Shown one piece after another: positions 9,169 through 17,610 of a stretch of DNA of 64,000 nt. This stretch comes from Haloimpatiens lingqiaonensis. Its GTDB lineage: Bacteria; Bacillota; Clostridia; Clostridiales; Clostridiaceae. A model generated the notes under the pieces. It had not been told where the DNA came from and did not search any database. It worked only from the letters and a program-made list of their open reading frames with translations. Numbering within the stretch: position 1 is the first letter of the stretch; every line of letters starts with the position of its first letter. The stretch lies in NCBI RefSeq assembly GCF_044502415.1, contig NZ_CP172402.1; one strand, 5' to 3'. A program made the translations under genes and the position numbers.

Positions 9169-9309
9169 TTTCAAAGGGGTCTATAAAGGCTCCTTTTGTT
9201 AATATTTATTTGTAACAAAATCTATGTTGAAATGATATAGTAAGTAGCCTATACTAAATACAAAATATAAAATTTAGTTTTATGTTGATTTTGCAAGGAT
9301 TTTAACGGA

Positions 9310-9350
9310 GAAGCCCTCACTTCAGCGTAAGCAAGTGGAGGAGAGTTCAC
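9310..9350 (+). repeat. Orphan IS605-type right-end / omega-RNA-like hairpin
   Basis: GAAGCCCTCACTT...AAGTGGAGGAGAGTTCAC has the layout of the 3' end of IS200/IS605 elements and of TnpB guide RNA scaffolds: GAAGCC, a G/C-rich stem-loop, then GGAG and TTCAC. No tnpB adjoins it. A related copy lies at 57910-57944. Both sit just upstream of the ribosome site of a small gene. Confidence 0.5.
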
Positions 9351-9366
9351 TAGGGAGGTAACAAAT

Positions 9367-9663
9367 TTGAATTTTGATGATTTTACAATAAATGTGCTTA
9401 AAGCTATGGCACATCCAGTTAGATATAAAATAATAAAATTTCTTTATGAAGGACCTAAATGTGTTTGCAAATTAAATGAAGAATTTGATTTTAGCCAAGC
9501 AAATCTTTCACAGCATCTTAGAATTTTAAAGGATGCGGGAATATTAAAAAGTGAAAAGGTTGGGCTGGAGACACATTATAGTTTATATAATGAAGATATA
9601 AAGGACATATTACAAAGTGTGGAGAAATACGTTGAAAAACTTTTAAATAATGCAACTAAGTAA
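9367..9663 (+). CDS. arsR: ArsR-family metalloid-responsive repressor
   Basis: 98 residues forming a compact winged helix: AMAHPVRYKIIKFL, then the metal-box helix with CVC (PKCVCKLN, Cys37 and Cys39), then the recognition helix QANLSQHLRILKDAGILKSEKVG. The CVC pair matches the ELCVCDL metal-binding box of ArsR/SmtB repressors that release DNA on binding As(III). It starts at TTG 9367, with AGGGAGGT eight bases upstream. It follows the permease/thioredoxin pair by 200 bases and probably represses the cluster. Confidence 0.88.
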   Translation: MNFDDFTINVLKAMAHPVRYKIIKFLYEGPKCVCKLNEEFDFSQANLSQHLRILKDAGILKSEKVGLETHYSLYNEDIKDILQSVEKYVEKLLNNATK

Positions 9664-9889
9664 AGAAATTGCATAATTCCTTTTAAAATAAAATCTTATG
9701 AATATATGGTATAGACTCAATTGTCGAAATACGATATATTGTGACTATATTTTAAATTTATTAATTATGCAAATATCTCAAGTAGTAAATGTTGCATTGA
9801 AAAACGATATTTGTATTAGATAAAGTAGATTTTAAAAATTATGTATTGAGGCCTAGGTAGTAAATAATGAGTTGGTAAAGGATGATGTT

Positions 9890-11518
9890 ATGTCTAGTGT
9901 TAAAATTATCCCTAAAAAGTTAAAAGGAACTATAGAAATCCCGCCTTCTAAAAGCCTAGCACATAGAGCTATAATAGCTGCAGGGCTTGCAGATGGGGAG
10001 AGCATTATAGAGAACATAGAGTATTCCAAAGACATACTTGCCACCATAGAAGGAATGAAGAATTTTGGAGTTAAGATAGAAGAGATAAATAATGAATTTG
10101 AAACCAAAAATGCAAATAATAAAGTGAATAAAGAGAAGATAAATAATAAAAATGAAGTGGAAAAGATAGATAATAAAGTTGAATTAAAAGAAACAAATAA
10201 TAAAAATGAAGTTCAATATGTAAATAGCGATGTTGAAAAGGAAAATATAAGCAACAAGGCTTCAATGGAATATATAAATGATGTGAGAAAAGTAACTTTA
10301 AAAATAAAAGGAACTGGCAATATAAAAATACAAAATGAAATTGTAGATTGTATAGAGTCTGGGTCTACTCTTAGATTTTTAATACCAATAGCTTTGCTTC
10401 AAGGGGAAGATGAAGTTACCTTTGTTGGCAGAGGGAAACTTCCAGAAAGACCTTTAGATGAGTACTACAGTATTTTTAATAAGCAAACTATTTTTTATGA
10501 AAACAATAATGGAAAGCTGCCATTAAGTATAAAGGGAAGACTAAGATTTGGAGAGTTTTATGTTAAAGGAAATATAAGTTCTCAGTTTATTACAGGTTTA
10601 ATGTTTGCACTTCCACTGTTAGATGGAGATTCAAAAATAATTATAACATCTAATTTAGAATCCAAGCCTTATGTGGATTTGACCATAGATATGTTAAAAA
10701 AGTTTGGGATAGAAATAGATAATAAAGGATACAAGGAATTTTATATAAAGGGAAATCAAAGGTATAAAAATAGAAAATACAAGGTAGAAGGTGACTTTTC
10801 TCAAGCTGCTTTTTGGCTTATAGGAGGCCTACTGGGAGAAGACATTAAATGTGAAAATTTAGATATAAATTCTCTTCAGGGAGATAAGAAAATACTCAAC
10901 ATTATAAGAAAGATGGGCGGGAATTTAACTATAAATGAAAGCTTTATTCAGTCCACTTTAAAATTAATTAATAAAAAAAATGGAATTTTTAATGATGAAA
11001 CAGATTTAAAATTAATTAATGAAAAAAACAAAACTTTTAATGATGAAACAGATTTTATTAGAAATAAGTTTTCAAAATTAATCAAAGAAACATTTGAAGA
11101 TACTTTACAAAGGGATACCATGATTATAGATGTAGCCCAAATTCCAGATTTAGTACCTATTTTAGCAGTGGCTGGCACCGCAGGATATGGAGTTACAAAA
11201 ATTATAAATGCCCAAAGAGTTAGAATAAAGGAATGCGACAGATTGCATGCTATAGCTTGTGAATTAAATAAAATTGGAGGGGACATTCAAGAGCTTCAGG
11301 ATGGCTTGATTATAAATGGAGTTGGTAAATTAAAAGGTGGAGAAGTTGAGAGCTGGAACGATCACAGAATAGCTATGGCTTTAGGCATAGCATCTGCCCT
11401 TTGTCATGAGCCTTTAATAATAAAAAATAGTGAAGTTGTGGGAAAATCCTATCCAGATTTTTGGGGGGATTTTAAAAAATTAGGTGGTGATGTACTTGAG
11501 TGGAATGTGGGGAAATAA
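9890..11518 (+). CDS. aroA: 3-phosphoshikimate 1-carboxyvinyltransferase with low-complexity insertions
   Basis: EPSP synthase, which joins shikimate-3-phosphate and PEP. The core motifs are present: PPSKSLAHRA (PEP/S3P-binding Lys), SGSTLRFLIP, LPERPLD, SSQFITGLMFALP, KECDRLHAI and DHRIAMALGIA. At 542 residues it is about 115 longer than usual. Two insertions explain this: an Asn/Lys/Glu-rich run at about 67-132, and a region near 355-410 holding a 16-residue tandem duplication (48-bp units at 10958 and 11006). Both fall between conserved blocks and keep the frame, so the enzyme may still work. The ATG at 9890 follows AAAGGATG. Its end overlaps aroC. Confidence 0.9.
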   Translation: MSSVKIIPKKLKGTIEIPPSKSLAHRAIIAAGLADGESIIENIEYSKDILATIEGMKNFGVKIEEINNEFETKNANNKVNKEKINNKNEVEKIDNKVELKETNNKNEVQYVNSDVEKENISNKASMEYINDVRKVTLKIKGTGNIKIQNEIVDCIESGSTLRFLIPIALLQGEDEVTFVGRGKLPERPLDEYYSIFNKQTIFYENNNGKLPLSIKGRLRFGEFYVKGNISSQFITGLMFALPLLDGDSKIIITSNLESKPYVDLTIDMLKKFGIEIDNKGYKEFYIKGNQRYKNRKYKVEGDFSQAAFWLIGGLLGEDIKCENLDINSLQGDKKILNIIRKMGGNLTINESFIQSTLKLINKKNGIFNDETDLKLINEKNKTFNDETDFIRNKFSKLIKETFEDTLQRDTMIIDVAQIPDLVPILAVAGTAGYGVTKIINAQRVRIKECDRLHAIACELNKIGGDIQELQDGLIINGVGKLKGGEVESWNDHRIAMALGIASALCHEPLIIKNSEVVGKSYPDFWGDFKKLGGDVLEWNVGK

Positions 11519-12575
11519 AATAAAGTATTCTATATTTGGAGAATCCCATGGAGAGGGCATTGGCATGGTTATAGATGGATTGGAGCCGGGTATAGAATTG
11601 GATTTAGACTTTATAGAAGGTGAAATGGCAAGGAGAGCTCCGGGCAAAGATAAGCTTTCTACCACAAGAAAAGAAGGAGATAATTTTAAAATATTAAGTG
11701 GATTTTTTAAGGGGAAAACCACAGGCACCCCTTTCTGTGTATTTATAGAAAATACCAATAAAAAGAGTGGCGACTATGATAAAATTAAAGAAACAATAAG
11801 GCCTTCTCATGGTGATTACACGGGAAAAATAAGATATAATGGTTTTAATGATTACAGAGGGGGAGGACATTTTTCTGGAAGACTAACGGCACCGCTGGTT
11901 TTTGCAGGAGCAATAGCAAAGCAGATTCTCAAAAGGCAAAACATAATAATAGGCAGTCACATAAAAAGCATAAAAAATATTCAAGATGACTATTTTAATG
12001 AGGATAATTTAAAAGAATCAACCATAGAAAGTCTTTTAGCTCAAGATTTTCCCCTAATAGATATAAATAAAAAAGAAATAATGGAAGAAGAAATATTAAA
12101 GGCTAGAGAGGAAAAAGATTCTCTAGGTGGAGTAATAGAATGTGCTATTTTAAATGTTAAGCCTGGAGTTGGTGAGCCTTTTTTTAACTCTGTGGAAAGT
12201 ACCCTATCACAGCTTTTATTTTCAATTCCTGCTATAAAGGGAGTTGAATTTGGATTGGGTTTTGAAATTACTAAGCTAAAGGGCTCAGAGGCAAATGACG
12301 AGTTTTATGTAGAAGAAGATACTATTAAAACTTACAGCAATAATAATGGTGGCATACTTGGAGGAATAACAAACGGCATGCCAATTGTATTTAGGGTAGC
12401 AGTGAAGCCAACCCCATCCATAGGCAAGCCTCAAAGAACAGTGGATATTTCTAAAATGGAAAACACCCTTTTAGAGATAGAAGGAAGACACGACCCATGT
12501 ATTGTTAAAAGAGCTGTACCAGTAATAGAAGCTGCAGCGGCCATGGCTATACTAGAATTGATAAAAGAGGGGTAA
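11496..12575 (+). CDS. aroC: Chorismate synthase
   Basis: 359 residues carrying the three family signatures: GESHGEGIGMVIDG near the N-terminus, ARRAPGKDKLSTTRKEGD, and RHDPCIVKRAVPVIEA near the C-terminus. It converts EPSP to chorismate using reduced FMN. The TTG at 11496 gives the usual MSGMWGNKIKYSIFGESHG start and is spaced eight bases after AGGTGG. The gene overlaps aroA by 23 bases, so translation is probably coupled. aroA, aroC and the HAD gene form one operon. Confidence 0.95.
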   Translation: MSGMWGNKIKYSIFGESHGEGIGMVIDGLEPGIELDLDFIEGEMARRAPGKDKLSTTRKEGDNFKILSGFFKGKTTGTPFCVFIENTNKKSGDYDKIKETIRPSHGDYTGKIRYNGFNDYRGGGHFSGRLTAPLVFAGAIAKQILKRQNIIIGSHIKSIKNIQDDYFNEDNLKESTIESLLAQDFPLIDINKKEIMEEEILKAREEKDSLGGVIECAILNVKPGVGEPFFNSVESTLSQLLFSIPAIKGVEFGLGFEITKLKGSEANDEFYVEEDTIKTYSNNNGGILGGITNGMPIVFRVAVKPTPSIGKPQRTVDISKMENTLLEIEGRHDPCIVKRAVPVIEAAAAMAILELIKEG

Positions 12576-12579
12576 AACT

Positions 12580-13053
12580 ATGATCCAATTAGACATACCA
12601 GGATATAAAAAACTAGAAATTAAAAATATAGTATTTGATTTTAATGGAACTATAGCAAAAGATGGAGTTTTAGTAGAGGGAATAAGGGAAAGAATTCAAG
12701 CCTTGAAGGATTTAGGATTAGATATATATGTATTAACGGCTGATACTAACGGTTCTGTGGCACAGCAGTGCAAGGATCTTCCAGTGAATATAGAGATTTT
12801 TCCAAAGGGAGATGCACTGGAGGAAAAAAAGAACGTAGTTGAAAGATTAGGAGCAGATAACACTATAGCTGTAGCCAATGGCAGAAACGACCTGGAAATG
12901 TTTAAAAGCAGCGCATTATCCATTGCCATACTTGGCAGTGAGGGATGTTATTCAAAAACATTACTAGAGGCAGACATAGTAGTGAATAGTTCAGTAGATG
13001 CAGCAGAGCTTTTATTGAAGCAAAATAGAATTATAGCTACATTGAGAATATAA
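12580..13053 (+). CDS. HAD-superfamily phosphatase-like protein (COG4087)
   Basis: 157 residues with a minimal HAD core. Motif I is FDFNGTIAKDG, where the usual DxDGT is DFNGT with the nucleophile Asp kept. Motif II lies in YVLTADTNG, and the late motif is NGRNDLEMFKSSALSIAI. There is no cap domain. It resembles the phosphorylation domain of P-type ATPases without membrane parts (the soluble P-type ATPase group). It starts five bases after aroC with GAGGGG upstream, so it is in the aro operon, but a link to shikimate metabolism is not shown. Confidence 0.8.
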   Translation: MIQLDIPGYKKLEIKNIVFDFNGTIAKDGVLVEGIRERIQALKDLGLDIYVLTADTNGSVAQQCKDLPVNIEIFPKGDALEEKKNVVERLGADNTIAVANGRNDLEMFKSSALSIAILGSEGCYSKTLLEADIVVNSSVDAAELLLKQNRIIATLRI

Positions 13054-13205
13054 AGGGAGCTACTAAATCTTTATAATATAATTTAGTAGAAGGTATATAA
13101 TTTAAAGGGGTTAATGGAAATTTATTTAATTAAAAATTGGAAATATTTAAGAAATGCCATATAATATTAGATATTTACAAGAAATAAAAATGGAGGAGTA
13201 TAGTT

Positions 13206-14116
13206 GTGGGGAATATTGATAATAAGGATTTTATTAATGCAGTAGAAAATATAAAGGACAGGCTTGCTGTAATTAAAAATTTATATGATGTTTTAAGAAT
13301 AGTAGATCCTAAGGGAAAAAAGACCTTATACGTAGAGGGAGAAAAAGAAGTTCCAAAAGAAGAAAATTGCTATGATTTTTGGAGAGGTGGAAAGTGTTGT
13401 GAAAACTGTATTTCTATGAGGGCGTATAATGAAGAGGAGACGTTTTTTAAAGTTGAATATAATAAAGAAAAGGTATTTTTAATAACTGCAGCCCCAGTAA
13501 TTGTAAACTCTAAAAAATATGTTATTGAAATATTAAAAGATATAACGGAAAAAGGTTTTTTCTCAGAAGATAGAGAAAAGGGCATAACAAAATTTAAAAA
13601 TATAATAAGAGATATAAATGAGCTGGCTATAAAGGATGAATTAACAGGAATATATAATAGAAGATATATAAATGAGAGAATGCCTGTGGATGTGAGTAAT
13701 AATATATTAGAAAATAAGCCCATATCAATAATAATGGCTGACATCGATTTTTTTAAGAATATTAATGACACCTATGGTCATTTAATAGGTGACAAGGTGA
13801 TTAGAGATGTAGCTAATATTATAAATAAAAATATAAGGAATAGCAGCGATTGGTTGGCCAGGTATGGAGGAGAAGAATTTTTAATTGTATTGAGCAATAC
13901 TACAGGAGAAGGAGCTTACACAGTAGCTGAAAAGATAAGAACAATTATAGAAAAAAAGAGTTTGTATATGATTCTGTGAAATTTAAAATCACAGTAAGCT
14001 TTGGGGTACATACTATAGATAAAGAAAAAAGCGGCATTGAAAATTTTATTGAACAAGCAGATAAAAATTTATATGAAGCTAAAAATAGTGGAAGAAATAA
14101 AACTATTTTAGGGTAA
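13206..14116 (+). pseudogene. Diguanylate cyclase with PAS-like sensor, frameshifted near its end
   Basis: The first frame encodes 257 residues: a PAS-like sensor with a Cys cluster (CYDFWRGGKCCENC, about 57-70) and a GGDEF domain with RYGGEEF and DELTGIYNRRY. It then stops at 13979. The missing end of the domain (ITVSFGVHTID...ADKNLYEAKNSGRNKTIL) continues in another frame to 14116. The break maps to an A7 run at 13951-13957. An A8 run would restore one protein of about 303 residues. The inhibitory RxxD site before GGEEF is not kept (NSSD). It starts at GTG 13206 after GGAGGAG. It may be inactive, phase-variable or a sequencing error. Confidence 0.8.
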
Positions 14117-14150
14117 GAGAGTAGTCCTTGGGGTTACTCTTTTTATTTTA
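14116..14150 (+). terminator. Terminator of the GGDEF gene
   Basis: AGAGTAGTCC, a short loop and GGGTTACTCT are followed by TTTTTATTTT, directly after the restored stop codon of the GGDEF gene. The terminator placement supports 14116 as the true gene end. Confidence 0.75.
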
Positions 14151-14341
14151 AATAAATACTGAAATTATGGTTTTTACTGTGAGTTTTCTATGCATTCATA
14201 AATTATTAAAAAACATTTGTTATAACTTAACTTCTTTAATTTAAGAAGTTGAAATACCAATTGTAGATTCAAATTCCTTGGCAGGAATATAGTTACAGTG
14301 TTTCACACTATATTGGTCCTATAAATAACTTGAAAATTTTT

Positions 14342-15568
14342 CTAAGAAGCTAATTTCAGCTCATCAAGTATTAATTCTATGGGTACATTGTTTTTAGCTT
14401 GCTCATAAATAAAATGCACTAATTCTTTAGCCGCTAGGCTTTTAACAGATTTTATAGTGTCGCCAATGGTCTGAAGCTCCTTAAGATGATGCAACCTATA
14501 AATTTCTAGAAAATTGATTGCTAAGAATGTAAGCAGAAAGTATCTCTCGATAGAGAGTATACCTTGAACCTTATATTCGTCAAAGCCTAAATGTGTTTTA
14601 AGATATTTGTAGTTCGTTTCAATGCTCCATCTTTTTAGATAGTATTTTATTATAGTTTCGTTGCTAAGTTCTACATCTGTAGACATTAGATACACAGGGT
14701 CTTTGAAAGTATCTCCATCAACTTCATAGCAAATTAACGCTGTTGCGTTTTCAAACTTTGAAACTTTACCTTCGTATCTATATACTCTATACTCAGTTCC
14801 TTCGATGGTAACTACATCTAAGGTAGCTGGATTTATATATTTAGCAAATTCTTTAATTTGCATTGTGATTCCTAATGGAGAGATTTTTCTGTTAGATTTC
14901 AAAGCACCAATGAGGTTAAAACCTTTTAGCAGAGAACCTTCGATTAGCTTTTCGCTTGTATACCAACTGTCAACAAGACAATATATTTTGTCACAGTTAG
15001 TGGGTTTTTCAAAAGAGCTAATAAAATCTAAAGCTATATCTGTTTTGCCCATAAAAGTTTTATTGTGTTTTTTACAGTTTTCTTCATTTAAATAAGGCTT
15101 GTAGTTTAAAGGGATAGACATATCCCCTGCAACAAAATTAGAGGTAACAACACAGTGAGACCAAAGAGTTTTGCCTTCTGTATGGCAGTGATTGTAGCTT
15201 AAGCCTTGCATTTTCTTTGCTTGAGTCTTAGGATTCACAGTATCATCTATCACCAGAAATCCTACGGATTTTGGCTTTATGAGTTTATTAAAATGCAAAT
15301 TTAGATAATTAATACGATTTCTATCAATGAGACTATCGTCCCATTTAGAGTGACTCAAAAATCTATATATAGAACTGCTGCTTTTAGCAGTTAATATATG
15401 CTCTGAAACTTTTAATAAGGATTTTGTGCCATCTAAGTTTATTAATCCATCAATAATAGTGGTTAAATGATGAAATTGTGGCTTATTCATTCCATAGTTT
15501 ACATCATTTAAATAATTGTAAAGTTCATCATTTATGGATATAATATGGTTAGTAAATTTATTTGGCAT
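14342..15568 (-). CDS. DDE transposase, DDE_5 / IS701-like
   Basis: A 408-residue transposase with the DDE_5-type catalytic core: FLVIDDTVNPKTQAKKMQGL (first Asp), YCLVDSWYTSEKL (second Asp) and KRWSIETNYKYLKTHLG (Glu). Length and motifs fit IS701-like elements. The reading frame is complete. I looked for terminal inverted repeats in 14150-14340 and 15570-15700 and could not define the ends with confidence. Its promoter would lie near 15600. It separates the GGDEF gene from the RelA/SpoT-like gene. Confidence 0.8.
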   Translation of the reverse strand: MPNKFTNHIISINDELYNYLNDVNYGMNKPQFHHLTTIIDGLINLDGTKSLLKVSEHILTAKSSSSIYRFLSHSKWDDSLIDRNRINYLNLHFNKLIKPKSVGFLVIDDTVNPKTQAKKMQGLSYNHCHTEGKTLWSHCVVTSNFVAGDMSIPLNYKPYLNEENCKKHNKTFMGKTDIALDFISSFEKPTNCDKIYCLVDSWYTSEKLIEGSLLKGFNLIGALKSNRKISPLGITMQIKEFAKYINPATLDVVTIEGTEYRVYRYEGKVSKFENATALICYEVDGDTFKDPVYLMSTDVELSNETIIKYYLKRWSIETNYKYLKTHLGFDEYKVQGILSIERYFLLTFLAINFLEIYRLHHLKELQTIGDTIKSVKSLAAKELVHFIYEQAKNNVPIELILDELKLAS

Positions 15569-15803
15569 ACTGACAACCTCCCGTGTGATTAATTGAGTAA
15601 TAACTTTTATATATCACGGAAACCGTCGGTGTGCCATATTTATTTTTTGGTAGCATTACCAATTTGACTTTTTATTTTGCAGAACTAAAGTTATAATTAA
15701 GTATAAGATAGTTGAAAATTTTAATGTGCATAATTGGGTCTATAGTGATTTAAAAGGTCATTAATACATAAGTAATATCACATAAATTTAAAGGAGTGAT
15801 AAA

Positions 15804-17336
15804 ATGGTACTGCAGATGTTTGAATTTATAGATGAAGTTGTGGGTATTTTAGATAAGTGGAGAGATGATTTAGATCATGCAGCAAACAATATAGAAAAAT
15901 ACCTAGAACAGATGATAGTAGATGATATTGAAGGGTATTTAAATATAAGTTCAAGGGTGAAATCTTCATCAAGTTTAAAAGAAAAAATTCTTAGAAATAA
16001 CTATTATAAAAAGTATAATCAGCCAAAAGAATTATTTGAGCACCTATCAGATTTAATAGGAGTTAGAATTGAATGCAGATTTATAGAAGATGAAAATAAA
16101 ATGTATAAGCTTATAAAGAAAAACTTCAATATGGTTCATGAGGATGGGCTTTATTACAATAAGTTAAATCCCAACATAAGATTGGATTTAAGAGGAAAAC
16201 AGCCTCAGACACAAAAAAATGGGTGTGAAATATATAGAATAGACGGCGTGTATGAGGTTGAAAACACAAAGATCAACTTCGAGCTTCAAATAAAATCATT
16301 GGTAGATATATTTTGGGGTGAAATAGAACATAAGATTATATATAAAAATTACAATTATATGTTAGTAGATAAGTTTATGAAGGAAATGATGGATTCTATA
16401 AGAAAAAACCTTTCAATGATAGATAATCAGCTGCTTATACTATATAACCAGTTTAATAAAACAAATTCTTTAGATGCTGCTGTTCGTAAACACCAAATGG
16501 AAATGATGCTTTCAAAAATAATTTATGATATTTTCTCATCTAAAATTAAAAAGGACATTGGTTTTATAATGGATTTTAGAAAATCCTGCGATATAATAAT
16601 GGAATACATATTTAGAACAAATAATGCTGAACATTTAGATGATTACAATGAAACATTGCTAAAAACATTGAATAGATTAAATGATATCAGCAAGGATCAA
16701 GTAGATTTTAATAGCAAAATAACTTTTGAAAGAGAAATAGAATTTAATGATGAATTTTCAACTGTGATAGGAGAGTCTATACTAGGTAATATAAATTCTG
16801 ATTTTAACTGGAATTTATTTTTTAGAATGCTATTTCAAATTGAATTAGGAAACAACGCAGAAGATTTTGAGAACTTTATAAGTTTCCTAAAATATAGGTT
16901 TGGTGATAAAAAAGTATTCAAGCAGCTATATTATCATTTTAAAGAAGAAGAAGCTGATAATATAAGGGAAAGAATAATTATGGAAATAGCAAATAGTTTT
17001 AAAGAAATAAACTCTATAGAATTTATATATGAAGAAAAGATAGAGAATATCAATAAAATAACAATGTATATGGTAAAAGTAATATGCAGAAATATAAGTT
17101 CCTACGAACAGTGGATAAAAACAGAAGAAGGATTCATGAAGCTGTTAAGATTAAAGATATTTGGTGAATTTGGCTATGAAATAGAAATGAAAGATATTTG
17201 GAAATTAATCAGTAGATTTAAGGAATGCTGCAATAATATAAATGCTAGCAAAGAACTTTTAAGTTATGTAAATAATTTAGAAAAAGCTAGTGAGGTTAGA
17301 AAAGAAGCCGTTCTAAAAGTTATTCAATCATTATAA
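15804..17336 (+). CDS. Divergent RelA/SpoT synthetase-domain protein with helical C-terminus
   Basis: 510 residues. Residues about 45-200 resemble the (p)ppGpp synthetase domain: SRVKSSSSLKEKI, HLSDLIGVRIECRF, FELQIKSLVDIFWGEIEHKIIYKN. The Glu of ELQIKS and the EH of GEIEHK are present. The usual GYxSLH loop is absent and is replaced by NGCEIYRIDGVY. The remaining 300 residues are helical and charged with no recognised domain. It lacks the hydrolase, TGS and ACT domains of long RSH enzymes. It may make alarmones or another pyrophosphorylated product, or be inactive. The ATG follows AAAGGAGTG. It is a single gene. Confidence 0.7.
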   Translation: MVLQMFEFIDEVVGILDKWRDDLDHAANNIEKYLEQMIVDDIEGYLNISSRVKSSSSLKEKILRNNYYKKYNQPKELFEHLSDLIGVRIECRFIEDENKMYKLIKKNFNMVHEDGLYYNKLNPNIRLDLRGKQPQTQKNGCEIYRIDGVYEVENTKINFELQIKSLVDIFWGEIEHKIIYKNYNYMLVDKFMKEMMDSIRKNLSMIDNQLLILYNQFNKTNSLDAAVRKHQMEMMLSKIIYDIFSSKIKKDIGFIMDFRKSCDIIMEYIFRTNNAEHLDDYNETLLKTLNRLNDISKDQVDFNSKITFEREIEFNDEFSTVIGESILGNINSDFNWNLFFRMLFQIELGNNAEDFENFISFLKYRFGDKKVFKQLYYHFKEEEADNIRERIIMEIANSFKEINSIEFIYEEKIENINKITMYMVKVICRNISSYEQWIKTEEGFMKLLRLKIFGEFGYEIEMKDIWKLISRFKECCNNINASKELLSYVNNLEKASEVRKEAVLKVIQSL

Positions 17337-17367
17337 AGTATGCAGTGTAAAATTTAAATAGTGAATT

Positions 17368-17428
17368 AACAAAAGTGTCAACGATAAAGATTATTATTAT
17401 ATAATTATTATTGTTGACATTTTTATCA
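17368..17428 (+). terminator. Terminator of the RelA/SpoT-like gene
   Basis: AAAAGTGTCAAC and GTTGACATTTTT are inverted arms around an AT-rich centre, ending in a T-rich run, 32 bases after the stop. Confidence 0.6.
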
Positions 17429-17610
17429 CAAAGTAGTATATTGAAACTGTACTTAATAAGTATACATTAAGTTGCGTAATAAAATTAACTATAAAAATTG
17501 AAGCTAATGAAAAGATAAATATATATTATTGGGTCACTAAAGAAACTTTTAAGGAAATAATACTATACCAAACCATACCAAAAAGGTTTAAATTATAAGG
17601 AGGATCTCTT

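Noticed and set aside
9169..9235. Strong terminator after the thioredoxin-like gene
   Set aside because: The AAAGGGG...CTCCTTT pairing is short and the T-run weak, so I do not list it as a feature.
14150..15700. Terminal inverted repeats of the DDE_5-type element
   Set aside because: Short matches such as TACCAATT occur on both sides but as direct repeats, so they do not define the ends.
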